From positions 1,374,341 to 1,438,340 of the forward strand of contig MU004188.1 in NCBI GenBank assembly GCA_010093605.1: a stretch of 64,000 nt of DNA. Reading direction: 5' to 3'. Below the pieces are notes generated by a model. That model was given only the letters and a program-made list of their open reading frames with translations, did not search any database and was not told where the DNA came from. This document shows, in pieces, positions 52,453 to 64,000 of the stretch (positions are counted from its first letter, which is position 1; every line of letters starts with the position of its first letter). Source of the stretch: Lophium mytilinum. Its lineage: Eukaryota > Ascomycota > Dothideomycetes > Mytilinidiales > Mytilinidiaceae. The position numbers and the translations under genes were made by a program.

Positions 52453-55400
52453 AATAAAAATATAGTAATAACTATTACTTTATAAGACTTTAAGTAATTA
52501 GACTAGCCTAATAAAATAGATAAGTAATACGCCTACGGGCGCTAGATAGTAAACCTTATAGGCGTTACTATAGAAGATTACTATTAATTTAAGAAGAAAA
52601 TAACTAAATTACCTTATACTAAAGATTAGCTATAGTAGAAAGTTCCATCTTTTTTCTATTAGATTCTAGATACTTTTAATCTATAAGTAGCTAATAAACT
52701 ACTACTATATAGATATAGTATAGACTATACTATTAACTTTAAGAATCTAAATATAAAACCTTCTATTCTATACTAATATAGCCTTTTTTATAATAAGCTA
52801 CGTGCCGTTAAAGCCTATATTAATAAGATACTTAGAAAGAGCTTTATTCGCCCTAGCACGTTACTATTTATAGCGCCTATTATTATTATCTATAAGCTAG
52901 GTAGAGGACTCTACATCTATATTAATTACTACTTACTAAATAAAATTATAATTAAGGATAGAAATGCACCCCCTTTCTTATATAATATAATTACGTAGCT
53001 TTATAAAGCTAAGATATACTCTATCTTTAATATTATTACTATATTTAATAATATTTACGTTAAGAATAGTAACTAATATAAGATAGCCTTCTATACTTAA
53101 TATAGCGTCTTTAAATTTAATATTATACCCTTTAGCCTATATAACGCTTCTAGTATATTTTAATTATTTATTAATTCTATACTACGCTTATACCTAGATA
53201 TCTACTATATAGCTTATATAGATAATATTCTTATCTATAGTAATAATAAAGAGAATTATAAAAAGAACTATATAAATGTTCTTATAGTACTATATAATAT
53301 AGAACTCTTTCTTAATATTAATAAGTATTATTTCTTAGTTAAACGCGTAAAGTATCTTAGACTTATTATTACGCCTAATAGTATAGAGATAGACCTAACT
53401 AAGATTAGCGCTATCTAAAACTAGAAGCTACTCTATAATATTAAGAATATTTAATTATTCCTTAGCTTTTATAATTTCTATTAATAATTTATTACTAGTT
53501 ATTTATAGATCGCCGCCCTACTAACTAAGCTTACTAAGAAAATAATAGAATAAAGTAATTTTTCTTTACTTACTAATAGTCTAGTAGTATAAGCCTTTAA
53601 GAAGCTTAAAGCCTTATTTCTATCTATATTAGTTCTAGCCTACTTTAATCTAGATCTAGACTATATACTAGAGACTAATACCTTAGATTATATTATAGCT
53701 ATAATTCTCTCTTAATAAGGCCTAGATAGAATTCTCTACCCTATTACCTTTCTATCTAAGAAGATAACTCTAGTAGAATATAACTATAAGATATATAATA
53801 AAGAGTTACTTACTATTATCTATACCTTTAAAGAATAGCGCCCTAAACTTACTAGTGTTATTAACCCTACGCTTATATAAATAGACTATAAGAATCTAGA
53901 ATACTTTATATTTTCTAAATAGTTAAATCGCTAATAAGCCCGCTAGGCTAAGTATTTTTCTTAATTTAACTTTATTCTAAACTAGTAACTAGGTAAGTAG
54001 TTAACTAAGCCTAATAGCCTTACTTATAGGCCTAGTAATATTCTAGATAATCTAAATAACTTTAGAACTATATATTAAATATAGATAGTATTAAAGAAAA
54101 GAAACCTACTAGAAGAAATATACTAAGCCCTCTAGCTTACTAGTATACTTTTTAATAAATAGAAAGTATCTATTATATAGCTTACTAATTTAATATATAA
54201 AGTTATAGAATAATACTCTATAGATATTCTATATATTATTCTAGCAGCTAATAGAATAAAAGAAAAGAAGCGCTTAGCTAAGGCTGTAGCTAATTATAGT
54301 AAGTTAGATAAGAATCTATAAAATACTACCCCTATTATAATATCTATAACTACTAATAGTCTACCTAAAGAAGAAGTACTAGAAGTATCTAAACCTAGTA
54401 ATAAGTTAGATAAGAACTTACTAGGAAACTATACTAATAACGCTACTATTTAGTAGATTAATTAAGCCTATATAGAGAATAATATTCTCTAGCATATTAT
54501 ATATACTAAGAAAATAGGTAAATAATAAATTTCTTTTAAACTTATTTAAAAATAAGAAATTAAAATTAAGCTTAGTAACTATAAAATTTATAAAAATAGG
54601 CTATTTATTAATAGCTACCTATATATTTCTTATAATATAAAGCTCTATATATAATTAATTAAGAAAGCCTATAACTCTCTCCCTAGAGAATATACTAGAA
54701 GAAACTCTCTTTATTATTACCTCTTCTTCTAGTACTACTAGCTAGGTATTATAAACTCTATTACTATATATATTAATACCTATTTAATATATAGGCGTAC
54801 TAAGGTCTATAAAGATAGTAAATATAGCTTACTTAAGCTATTACCTATTTTAAATTAGTACTAGATAGATATCTCTATTAATTTTATTACTAAGCTGCCT
54901 CTCTATACTATTAAAGGCCGCATATACTAATATATTATAGTAGTTATTAATTAACTATCTAAGAAATATAAATTTATTTCTCTAGACTCTATAGAGCTAG
55001 AAGATGTTATATAGGCCTTTATTAATTAGATTTAGTATAAAGAGGGCTATCTAGACTATATTATATTTAACTATAGTATATAGTTTATATTTTTCTTTTA
55101 GAAGTACCTATATAAATATATAGAAATATATTTAAAGCTATCTACTATAGCCTATTTAAAAACTAATAGCTAGACTAAAATTATTAATATAGGTTTAAAG
55201 TAGTACCTGCGCGCGTATATTTATTATCTATAAGATAACTAGGTAAACCTAATTACCTTTACTAAATTTAAGGCTAATACTAATATTAATTAGTCTACTA
55301 GCGTATTACTATTTAAAGCTACTAAAAGCTATATACTCTATAGTAGCTTAAAGCTATTATCTTAAGGCGTTATTATTCTAGGCTCTAAGCGCTAAGAAGT

Positions 55401-56441
55401 TAATATAGCTAAGAAACTTATTACGCGCATTTATAATCTATAAGAGTTTCTTAAAAAAGAACTCTATTAGAATTAATCTAAGATAAAGAAGCTAGCTAAT
55501 TAAAATTAGCTACCCGCCCTAGAGTTTAAAGTTAATAATATAGTTATACTAAATACTAAGAATATCTATACTATATAGCTAAGTAAGTCTTTTAACTATA
55601 AGAACCTTAGTCCCTTTTATATAATACGGGTTATTAATAATATAGCCTATAAGCTAGAACTTTCTAAGTCTATAAAAGGAATTTTTCTAGTATTTTACCC
55701 CTAGTTACTTTATTAAATTAATAAGATACCTCTTCTAGAATAATATCTAGAACCCCTGCCTATACTTAAAATAGAAGAAGATAGCTTTATAGAGTAGTAC
55801 TATATTAATAAAGTTCTTAATTTCTAATTTAATAGCCACTAATTAGATCTATATATAGGTAAGAAACTCTACCTTATATATAAGATAGCCTAGACCGGGT
55901 ATAATAATACCTAGCCTAAATAGAAACCTTACTAGAATGCGGATAGCTATAATAAGCTTCTTATAGAGTATTATAATAAGTATAGCCTTAAACTAGAATC
56001 TTATTTAATATTTAGTATATTAAAATAGAAGGTTATAAAAATAATAGGTAAAAGTATAAGCGCTACTATAGTAATAGTAGGCCTATAGAATATTCTTAGT
56101 ACTAGCCTAAGTAAGTATAAATAGTAACCTTATTAGGTAGCTAAGTTATCTTATAAGAAGGCTATTCTATATAGGTAACCTAAAGTAGAACTCTAATAGA
56201 TAGAAGCTAATAATAGGCCTTAGGTTAATTTATATAGCCTGCTTGCAGCGCTTAAAAATAAATATAATAATAGAAATAATAGAAATAATAGAAATAATAG
56301 ATATAGTAAGACTATAGATAATAGTAAGTATAGAGATAGTAAGGCTACATAAGTAGCTTAATAAGAATAGAATAGAAAGAATAGAAGAGCTATAATATAT
56401 TATAAGCCTTATAGAACTTTAGCTTTTAAAGAAGGGGGTAG

Positions 56442-56662
56442 TATTATAGTATAAATCTAAAATTATAATAATTATATACTAAGGTTATATACCGCCCCTT
56501 ATATAACCTAAGTAAGACGCTAGCCCGGCGCTAGGCCGCGGTCTATACGCCGGCGTTAAACTATAACCTCTTAAGAGCTTCTAGCTCTCTCTCTTCTTTT
56601 TAGCTTAGATTTTTATAATAGTTAATATACCTTATTACTTATATTATATTAGCCCCCCTATA
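56442..56662 (+). repeat. 3' LTR of element V
   Basis: Partner of 49014-49234. It is preceded by a purine run ending GGGGGTAG, the polypurine tract, which fixes the + orientation. Confidence 0.9.
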
Positions 56663-59600
56663 ATAAAGGCTATAATAATATCTATAACCTTAAATAGAAA
56701 CTCCGCCTAGATATTATTACTAGCGCTATTTTAGATAAAGGCTTTACTACTAGTCTATAGTATATTAATACTATATATAAATAGCTCTATAATAATAGTA
56801 TTAATAAAAATATGTAACCTAATAACTATAGCTTTAGTAATTTTAACTATAACTAGCTCTAAGGCTTTAATTATAATAGTTATAACTATAATAACTATAA
56901 TTACTATAATAACTATAATTACTATAACTATAATTATAACTATAACTATAACTATACTCTACGCCCTCTAACCGCCGCTACTATCTCTATAACCTAAGAG
57001 AATATTAAGATTACCTCTTTCTTTAACTAGGTACCCCCTAATAAACTCTATAAAGGTAATAAAGAAGCACTTATAAAGAATAGTAAGTACTTCTACTACT
57101 ACTTCTCTAAATACTTTACCTAAAACCTATATTACTCTATAAACTAACTTAATAAACTAGGCTTTACTACTTATTAAATAGATTTAGCGCCCCGTTTTAA
57201 TAATTATACCGCCTGCATTAAAGAACTCTTAGATAATAATAGCTTTAATAACTATAAAACCCTTAATAATAATTACGGCTTAAGCCGCTCTAAAGGTAAG
57301 GGTTTTTAGAGAAAAGTAAAGTTATAGACTATAGTTATAGTCTATAATATAATAAGAACTTAGTTATATAGAATCTTTAGTATAGAAGGCTTATTATTTT
57401 AGCAGCCTCTTTTAGTAAAGCTTAATAGAAACTATTTTAAAATAAAGATAGAGGATTTAATATTAAGCGGGTAAATAATATAGTCCTTTTAGTAATAGTA
57501 TAAATCTATAAGAAAGAATAACCTATAGAAATAATAAAAATTAATTCTTATCTTAATTATAGAGCTACTAATCTATTTACTAGTACTAAGTTTACGCATC
57601 TAGTAAATTTACCCCTAAAACCTCTTAAGAAAGCCTAAGTTCTTAAACTTATAGATAGATTAGCTATTACCTAAAAAGTAATATATAAAGCCCTTCTTAG
57701 TATAGATATAAATAGTTATTAAAGTTACTACTAGGCCTATATTATAGACCTAGAAGACTATAATATTATTCTTAGCCTTAACTAGCTTTAAGACTATAAC
57801 CTAGTAATTAACTAGAAGGTAGGCCGCCTAGACTTTATTTACTCTTACTATAAACTATACTAGAACTATATATACTATTTTAACTATAACTCTATTACTA
57901 TCTAGGTAAATAGTATATATTTTTATAATATATCTAATAATTACTATAATCTTATAGACTAGAAATCTATTAGTATAGACGCTTATATATAAATAGCTGC
58001 TATCTCTAAGTATAAAGAATAGAAGCTTAAATAGATTTCTTACTATATTATTAAAACTTTAGAAAATAAAAATAAGAACTTTATTATTACTTATAATAGC
58101 CTGTAAGTTATAGCCTTCTATATAGGTAATAATATTCTACTAAAAGCTTATAAAATCTCTATAGAAGATATTAAAAAATTTATATATATTAAGATATATC
58201 TCTTCTATAATAAGATAATTTAATAGCTATCTAAGTAACTACGCTACTATATTTATATCTTTAACTAGATAGAAGTAAATATACTTCTACCTTATTAACT
58301 AGGCATTAATTATAAAATTAACCTTATTTCTAGCGCTAGTAAACTACCTAAAGCCCGTCCTTATACTATATTTAAGAAAGAGCTTAAAGTTATTAAGAAA
58401 TAAATTAATAATAACCTTAATAAAGGGTTTATTTATAAATTATAATTATCTATATTCTCTTTTATACTTCTTATCTAAAAATCTAGTAGCGGAGTCTAGT
58501 TCTATATTAACTATAGAGCTGTTAATATACTAATAGTTAAAACTTAATATCTATTACTACTAGTTTAAAAGACCCTCTAAAAGCTTAGTAATACTAAATA
58601 GTACTTTAAACTTAATATTATATCCGCATTTAACTGCATTTAAATGCGTAAAGAAGATAAAGGCCTTACTACCTTCTCTACTTACTAGAGCTAATATAAA
58701 TTACTTATTATACTATTTAGTATTATAGAAGGCCTAGGCTATTTCTAATTCTATATTAATTAAACGCTATATAACTACCTTAATAACTTCTATTCTATCT
58801 ATATAGATAATATCTTAGTTTATATAAATAGTACTAAGAAATAATATAAAGAATATATAGCTAAAGTTCTTAAATAACTTAATAAAGCCGGCCTAAACTA
58901 TAACTTTAATAAATATAAATTTAATAAGATAGAAATTAAATACCTAGAACTTATTATTATAATAGATAGCATCTATATAGACTTTAAGAAAGTCGCCGCT
59001 ATTATTAGCTAGAAGATACTAATGTGCCTACGCAATATATAAGCTTTCTTAAAATTTACTAACTTCTATTAACGCTTTATATACGCGTTCTCTTAAATTA
59101 TTAGCCTACTTATATCTATAATAAAGACTATAGATAGTAAAAAGACTAAACTTAAGATATAATTTATTTAGAATACTAAATATAATAAAGCCTTCTAAAT
59201 ACTTAAAATAGTATTTACTACTATACTAATTCTATACTACTTCTAGTATAGTAAGAAGGTCTATATTAAAACTAACGCTTTTAACTATATTATTACTAGA
59301 GTTATATCTTAAGAAGGGAAGAATAGCCTACTATACCCTATTACCTTCTTTTTATCTAAAATAAGCCTCTAGAAATATAACTATAAAATCTATAATAAGA
59401 AACTACTTACTATAGTTAAGGCCTTTAAAGAATAGCGCTTTAAACTAGTAAGCGCTAATCTAGATAACCCTATAAATATACTTATAGATTACTATAATCT
59501 TAAGTATTTTATATTAATAAAATACCTTAATTATTACTAAGCCCGCTAGGCTAGTTTTCTTGCCGGATTTAACTTTAAAATTATCTACTAGCCGGGCGTT

Positions 59601-61685
59601 CTTAGAGGAAAACTAGATAGCCTAATAAAAAGATTATAAGACCTTTTAACTAATCTAGATAACCTATATAATTAGTTTTAATACTAAATAGTTTTTAAAT
59701 CTTATAACTTAGGCCTAGGTATTATACTAATATATTTACTAAATATTAACTTAAGCTTATCTAATAATAGCCTAGGCTATATACTAAATCTAATTAGGCT
59801 AGTACCTTACTATAAAGAGTTAGACCTATTAATAACTATAGAGTTACTACTATTAAAAATATACTCTTAATTTCTTTTTATACCTATAATACTATATAGC
59901 TATACGCATAATAATAATATTAATCTAGACTTTAACTCTAACTCTAACTCTAACTCTAACTTTAACTCTAACTCTTACCTTAAATCTAATTCTTCTTTTA
60001 TAATTAAACTACTCTCTATAAATAATAATAATCTCTATATAGAGCCTAATCTAGTCTATTAGTATATACTTACTAAGCTATTTAATAAAGGCTATTTTAG
60101 CCTACTATAGAACTTACTAGAGCCGCTATTTAATTCTATACTCTATAAACTTATTACTCTTATAGATAATAGTAAGCGCGCACTTTCTTAATCTTTATAT
60201 AATATTATTAGTAATCTAGATATCTTAGAATTTAAAGTCTACTATAATTAACTATATTACTATAGCCGGTTATATATATCTATATATAATAATCTTTACC
60301 TTAAGCTCTTATAGCTTACCTATAATACTACTATTAGTAGATACCTAGAAAAGTATAGTATATATAAACTTATTTAATAATACTACTTCTAGCTAGGTAT
60401 ATATAATTTAGTTAAAAACTATACTAGCGCCTACTATAGTTATAAATAATTAAAGGCCTTCTATAATAAGAAATAAGGTCTCCTGCATTTACTTAATATA
60501 CTAGAATAGCGCTAGACTAATATTACTATAGACTTTATTATAGAACTTCCTCCCTATAAATATAATAGATAAGTCTATACTAAGATTCTTATTATTATCT
60601 ACTATACTAGTAAGGAATGTTACTATATTTCTATAAGTAGTACCTCTATCTATAATATTATTAATACTTTTCTCTATAAAATCTATTATCTTTATAGCCT
60701 CCCCTATATTATTATTAGTAATTATAACCTATATTTTATCTTAAACATTTAAAAATAAGTTTATAAGCGCCTTAGTGTTTACTAAAATATTTCTATAGCC
60801 GCCTACTCTAAAACTAATAGATAGATAGAAAATATAAACGCTATTATAAAAGCCTATCTTTAGTAGTTTATTAATTACTACTAGAATAACTAGGTTAATT
60901 ACTTACCTATTAGTAAGTTCTTAGTAAATAACTAAGTTAATACTTTAACTATAATAACGCCTTTCTTTATTAATAAAGGTTTTTACCCGCGTTCTAGCCT
61001 TAAGCCTCTACTAGGCGCAATAAATAATACTATACCCGCACCTCTATCTATATTTAACCCTCTATCTATATCTACTCTTAGTACTAATACTACTATCTAT
61101 TACTATTAACTTAAAGGTAATAAATATATTAGCTAGATAAAGAAGATTCTAAATAAATATAAGGCTATAATAATATAGATATAAACTAAGTAAATAGACT
61201 ATATAAACTAATACTATAACCCTCTACTAAAGCTTTAAGTTAATAACTAGGTCTAGCTTAACGCCTATAATATAAAGACTACCTAACTAAATAAGTTACT
61301 TAATTATAAAAACCTTAGTCCTTTCTATATTAGTAAAATTATTAATAAAAGTTATACCTTTTAACTTAACTTTATAAATATAAGCCTTAAAGGCTCTTAA
61401 ATATACTCTATCTTTTATCTATATCTTCTCTACCTAGATAGGTTCTATCTACTACTATACTAATACTAGCTACTACTACCTTCTATCTAGGTAATTAACT
61501 CTATAACCTTTAAATCTATTAAATAATATCTAATTACATACATTATTAATAGCCGCTAGCGCGGCCGCGGGCTAAAAGAATACTACTACCTTAAATATAA
61601 AGGACTTTATAAAGGTTATACTATACTATAGAAATAGTAACTATAGAAGTAGTTTATACCTAAAGCTATAGATCTAATTAGTAAA
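56663..61685 (+). mobile_element. Element VI: Ty3/Gypsy retrotransposon fossil, rest of gag and pol (last segment)
   Basis: The + strand continues with the gag end (to about 57300, with an Asn/Tyr-rich low-complexity part at 56870-56960), a protease region, reverse transcriptase with the YxDD box near 58795-58825, RNase H (about 59150-59550), an Asn/Ser hexamer array at 59931-59976, integrase (about 60200-61000), and near 61490-61640 a stretch that resembles a chromodomain, which would make it a chromovirus. It is broken throughout. The 3' LTR is not seen before element VII starts at 61686. Confidence 0.75.
59931..59976 (+). repeat. Hexamer array (AACTCT)n inside element VI pol
   Basis: Alternating AAC and TCT codons (Asn-Ser), with an occasional Phe codon, in the linker between RNase H and integrase. 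It is the same kind of array as in element IV at 45561-45615. Confidence 0.8.
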
Positions 61686-61907
61686 TATAGGGGGCCGATA
61701 TAATATAAGTAATAGGGTGTATTAACTATTATAAAAATCTAAGCTAAGAAGGAGAGAGAGAGCTAGGAGCTCTTAAGAGGTTATAGTTTAACGCCGGCGC
61801 ACGGGCCGCGGCCTAGCGCCTTAGGCTAGCGTCTTACTTAGGTTATATAAGGGGCTGCATGTAACCTTAGTATATAATTATTATAATTCTAGGTTTATAC
61901 TATAATA
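61686..61907 (-). repeat. 3' LTR of element VII
   Basis: Third LTR type-C locus in the window, same ends as 41120-41339. Its GC-rich core (61793-61830) is the best preserved of the five copies. Confidence 0.88.
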
Positions 61908-64000
61908 CTACCTCCCCCTTTAAAAGCTAAAGTTCTATAAGGCTTATAATATATTATAGCTCCTCTATTCTTTCTATTCTATTTCTATTAAGCTACTTAT
62001 ATAGCCTTACTATTTATATACTTACTATTATCTATAGTTTTACTATATCTATTATTTCTATTATTTCTATTCTTATATTTATGCTTATAGTTATTTTTAA
62101 GCGCTATAAGTAGACTATATAAATTAACCTAAGGCCTATTATTAGCTTCTACCTATTAGAGTTTTACTTTAGATTGCCTATATAAAATAGCCTTCTTATA
62201 AGATAACTTAGCTACCTAATAAGGTTGCCGTTTATATTTACTTAGGCTAGTACTAAGAATATTCTATAGGCCTACTATTACCGTAGCAGCGCTTATACTC
62301 TTATCTATTATTTTTATAACCTTCTATTTAGGCATTCTAAATATTAAATAAGGTTCTACTTTAAGGGTATACTTTATATAGTATTCCGTAAGAAGTTTAT
62401 TATAACTATTAGCGTTCTAATAGGGCTTCTATTTAGGCTAGGTATTATTATATCTAGTCTAGGCTATCTTATAGACTAAGTAAGGCTTCTTACCTATATA
62501 TAGATTAAGTTAGCGGCCGTTAAACTAGAAGTTAAGAACTTTATTAATATAGAACTACCCTATAAAGCCGTCTTCTTCTATCTTAAGTATAGGTAGAGGT
62601 TCTAGATATTATTCTAGAAGGGGCGTTTTATTAATTTAATAAAGTAGCTAGAGGTAGAATACTAGAAAGATTTCCTTTATAGACTTAGAAAGTTCTAGCT
62701 TATAGGCTATATTATTAATAACCTATATTATATAAAAGGGACTAAAATTCTTATAGTTAAGGAACTTACTTAGCCGTATAGTATAAATATTCTTAGTATT
62801 AAGTATAACTATATTATTAACCTTAAATTCTAGGGCAGGTAGATAGTTCCGGTTGGCTAGCTCCTTTATTTTTAACTAATTCTAGCGTAGTTTACCTTTA
62901 AGAAACTTATGCAGGTTATAAATATAGGTAACTAGCTTTTTAGCTACATTAACGCCTTATCGCTCGGGTTCCGGGATAATAATACCCCGTAATAATAGTT
63001 CTAGCCCGCTGCGGGGCGTATAGCTCTTAGTAGCTTTAAAAGGTAATATACTAGTAGACTAGTTAATATTAGTATTAGCTTTAAACTTAGTAAAGGTAAT
63101 TAGGTTTACCTAGTTATCTTATAAGTAATAAATATATACGCGTAGGTATTACTTTAGGCCCGCGTTAATAATTTTAGTCTAGCTATTAGTTTCCGGGTAG
63201 GCTATTATAGATAGCTTTAGGTATATTTCTACGCGTTTATATAGATATTTCTAAAAGAAAGATATAAACTATATACCGCAGTTAGATATAATATAGTCTA
63301 GATAGCCTTCTTTATACTAGATCTAGTTAATAAAAGCTTAGGTAATATCCTCTAGCTCTATAGAGTCTAGAGAAATAAACTTATACTTCTTAGAAAGCCG
63401 GTTAATAACTACTATAACATATTAATATGTACAGCCCTTAATTATATAAGGGGGTAGCTTAGTAATAAAATTAATAGATATATCTATCTAGTATTAATTT
63501 AGAATAGGTAGTAGTTTAAGTAGGCTATACTTACTATTTTTATAGACCTTAGTGCATCTATATATTAGGTAGGCGTTAATATATATAGTAATAGAGTTTA
63601 TAATACCTAGCTAGTAGTACTAAGAGAAGAGGTAATAGTAGAGGGAGTTTCTTCTAGTATAGCCTCTAGGGAGAGAGTTATAGGCTTTTTTAATTAATTA
63701 TATATAGAGCTTTACGTTATATAGAATATATAGGCGGCCGTTAATAAATAGCCTATTTTTATAGATCTTATAGTTACTAAGCTTAATCTTAATTCCTTAT
63801 TTCTAAATAAGTTTAAGAGGAATTTATTATTTACCTATCTCTTTAGTATATATAATACGCTAGAGGATATTATCCTCTATATATATATAATTAATCTACT
63901 AAATAGTAGCGTTATTAGTATAATCCCCTAGTAAGTTCTTATCTAACTTATTACTAGGCTTAGACACCTTTAGCGCTTCTTCTTTAGTAGTAGAGTCTAT
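61686..64000 (-). mobile_element. Element VII: Ty3/Gypsy LTR retrotransposon fossil (family C), cut by the window end
   Basis: This starts with a 222-bp LTR (61686-61907) and polypurine tract (61908-61930) on the minus strand, then runs parallel to element IV (41340-43500) through the C-terminal and integrase part of pol. It is broken throughout. The five bases before it are GTAAA; the matching TSD copy would be beyond the window. It is inserted just after the end of VI pol. Confidence 0.85.

Larger units (their letters stand above)
49014..56662 (+). mobile_element. Element V: Ty3/Gypsy LTR retrotransposon fossil (family C), contains an assembly gap
   Basis: LTRs at 49014-49234 and 56442-56662 (221 bp each) are near-matching, with TSD ATAGA on the left and ATAAA on the right, one base different. 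It is on the + strand, with the polypurine tract at about 56424-56441. Gag (about 49290-51500) opens with a 15-bp tandem array; then come a protease region (to about 52150), 275 N (52178-52452), RT with YxDD near 53205-53240, RNase H, integrase (about 54200-55400) and a C-terminal part to about 55800. It is broken throughout. It lies head to head with IV. Confidence 0.87.
1790..64000. other. AT-rich, RIP-altered block of nested dead transposable elements
   Basis: From about 1790 to the window end the sequence is dominated by TA, TAG, TAT and CTA. CpA and TpG are very rare, and stop codons fill all frames. Only two open stretches of 60 codons or more that begin with ATG lie in these 62 kb. This is the expected product of repeat-induced point mutation, which turns CpA into TpA on either strand of repeated DNA in Pezizomycotina. 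CpG-containing words such as GCGC, CCGG and CGCG persist, so general loss of methylated CpG is not the main cause. The block is probably H3K9-methylated heterochromatin (inference). Individual elements are listed separately. Confidence 0.9.

Noticed and set aside
41120-56662. IV and V as one element with an inversion
   Set aside because: Each has its own LTR pair and its own TSD, so two separate insertions explain the layout better.
1790-64000. tRNA, rRNA or host coding genes in the AT-rich block
   Set aside because: No cloverleaf-like or rRNA-like sequence was noticed and no open frame of meaningful length exists; this was by eye and a dedicated RNA search was not possible.
1790-64000. Mitochondrial DNA insertion as the cause of the AT richness
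   Set aside because: The dinucleotide pattern (loss of CpA/TpG with CpG kept), LTR pairs and TSDs fit RIP of nuclear repeats, and no mitochondrial gene was recognised.

Overview
The window looks like a filamentous ascomycete (Pezizomycotina) chromosome. The evidence is the C-terminal end of an NDR-family kinase of the COT1/Cbk1 type, a spliced RPB12-type RNA polymerase subunit gene with a short GT..AG fungal intron, and a long AT-rich block with the mark of repeat-induced point mutation (RIP): CpA and TpG almost gone, TpA in great excess. No species can be named from the sequence alone.

Layout. Positions 1-1790 are a normal, GC-balanced gene region: the kinase end on + (1-257), a convergent intergenic stretch, and the RPB12 gene on - (1268-1575) with its promoter. 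At about 1.75-1.8 kb the composition changes abruptly and stays AT-rich to the window end at 64000. The AT-rich block holds no intact host gene that I can see. It is a nest of dead transposable elements, most of which can be delimited by paired ends and target-site duplications (TSDs).

The nest, left to right: (a) an unassigned degraded block, 1790-3537; (b) Gypsy element I, 3543-12177 (-), TSD GTATA; (c) a Ty1/Copia element on -, seen as two parts (12178-14271 and 20527 to at most 22861) split by (d) a Tad-like LINE, 14285-20513 (+), with a 13-bp TSD and a TAA-rich tail; (e) Gypsy element II, 22862-39391 (-), TSD TATAG, which carries (f) Gypsy element III, 30786-39096 (-), TSD CCAGT/CTAGT, close to its 5' LTR; (g) Gypsy element VI on +, seen as 39392-41119, 48935-49013 and 56663-61685, interrupted by (h) element IV, 41120-48934 (-), TSD TATCT, and (i) element V, 49014-56662 (+), and followed by (j) element VII, 61686 to beyond the window (-). 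I and III are one family; IV, V and VII are another; II and VI are each on their own. IV and V lie head to head, 79 bp apart. A 275-bp run of N (52178-52452) lies inside V.

Working together: only the two host genes are plausible as functional. The rest is best read as a genome-defence graveyard, probably heterochromatic, whose edge lies about 200 bp upstream of the RPB12 start codon. I found no new gene system. The notable points are the nesting order, the residual-dinucleotide pattern left by RIP, the inverted IV/V pair, the assembly gap opposite a hexamer repeat, and one block (1790-3537) that I cannot classify.
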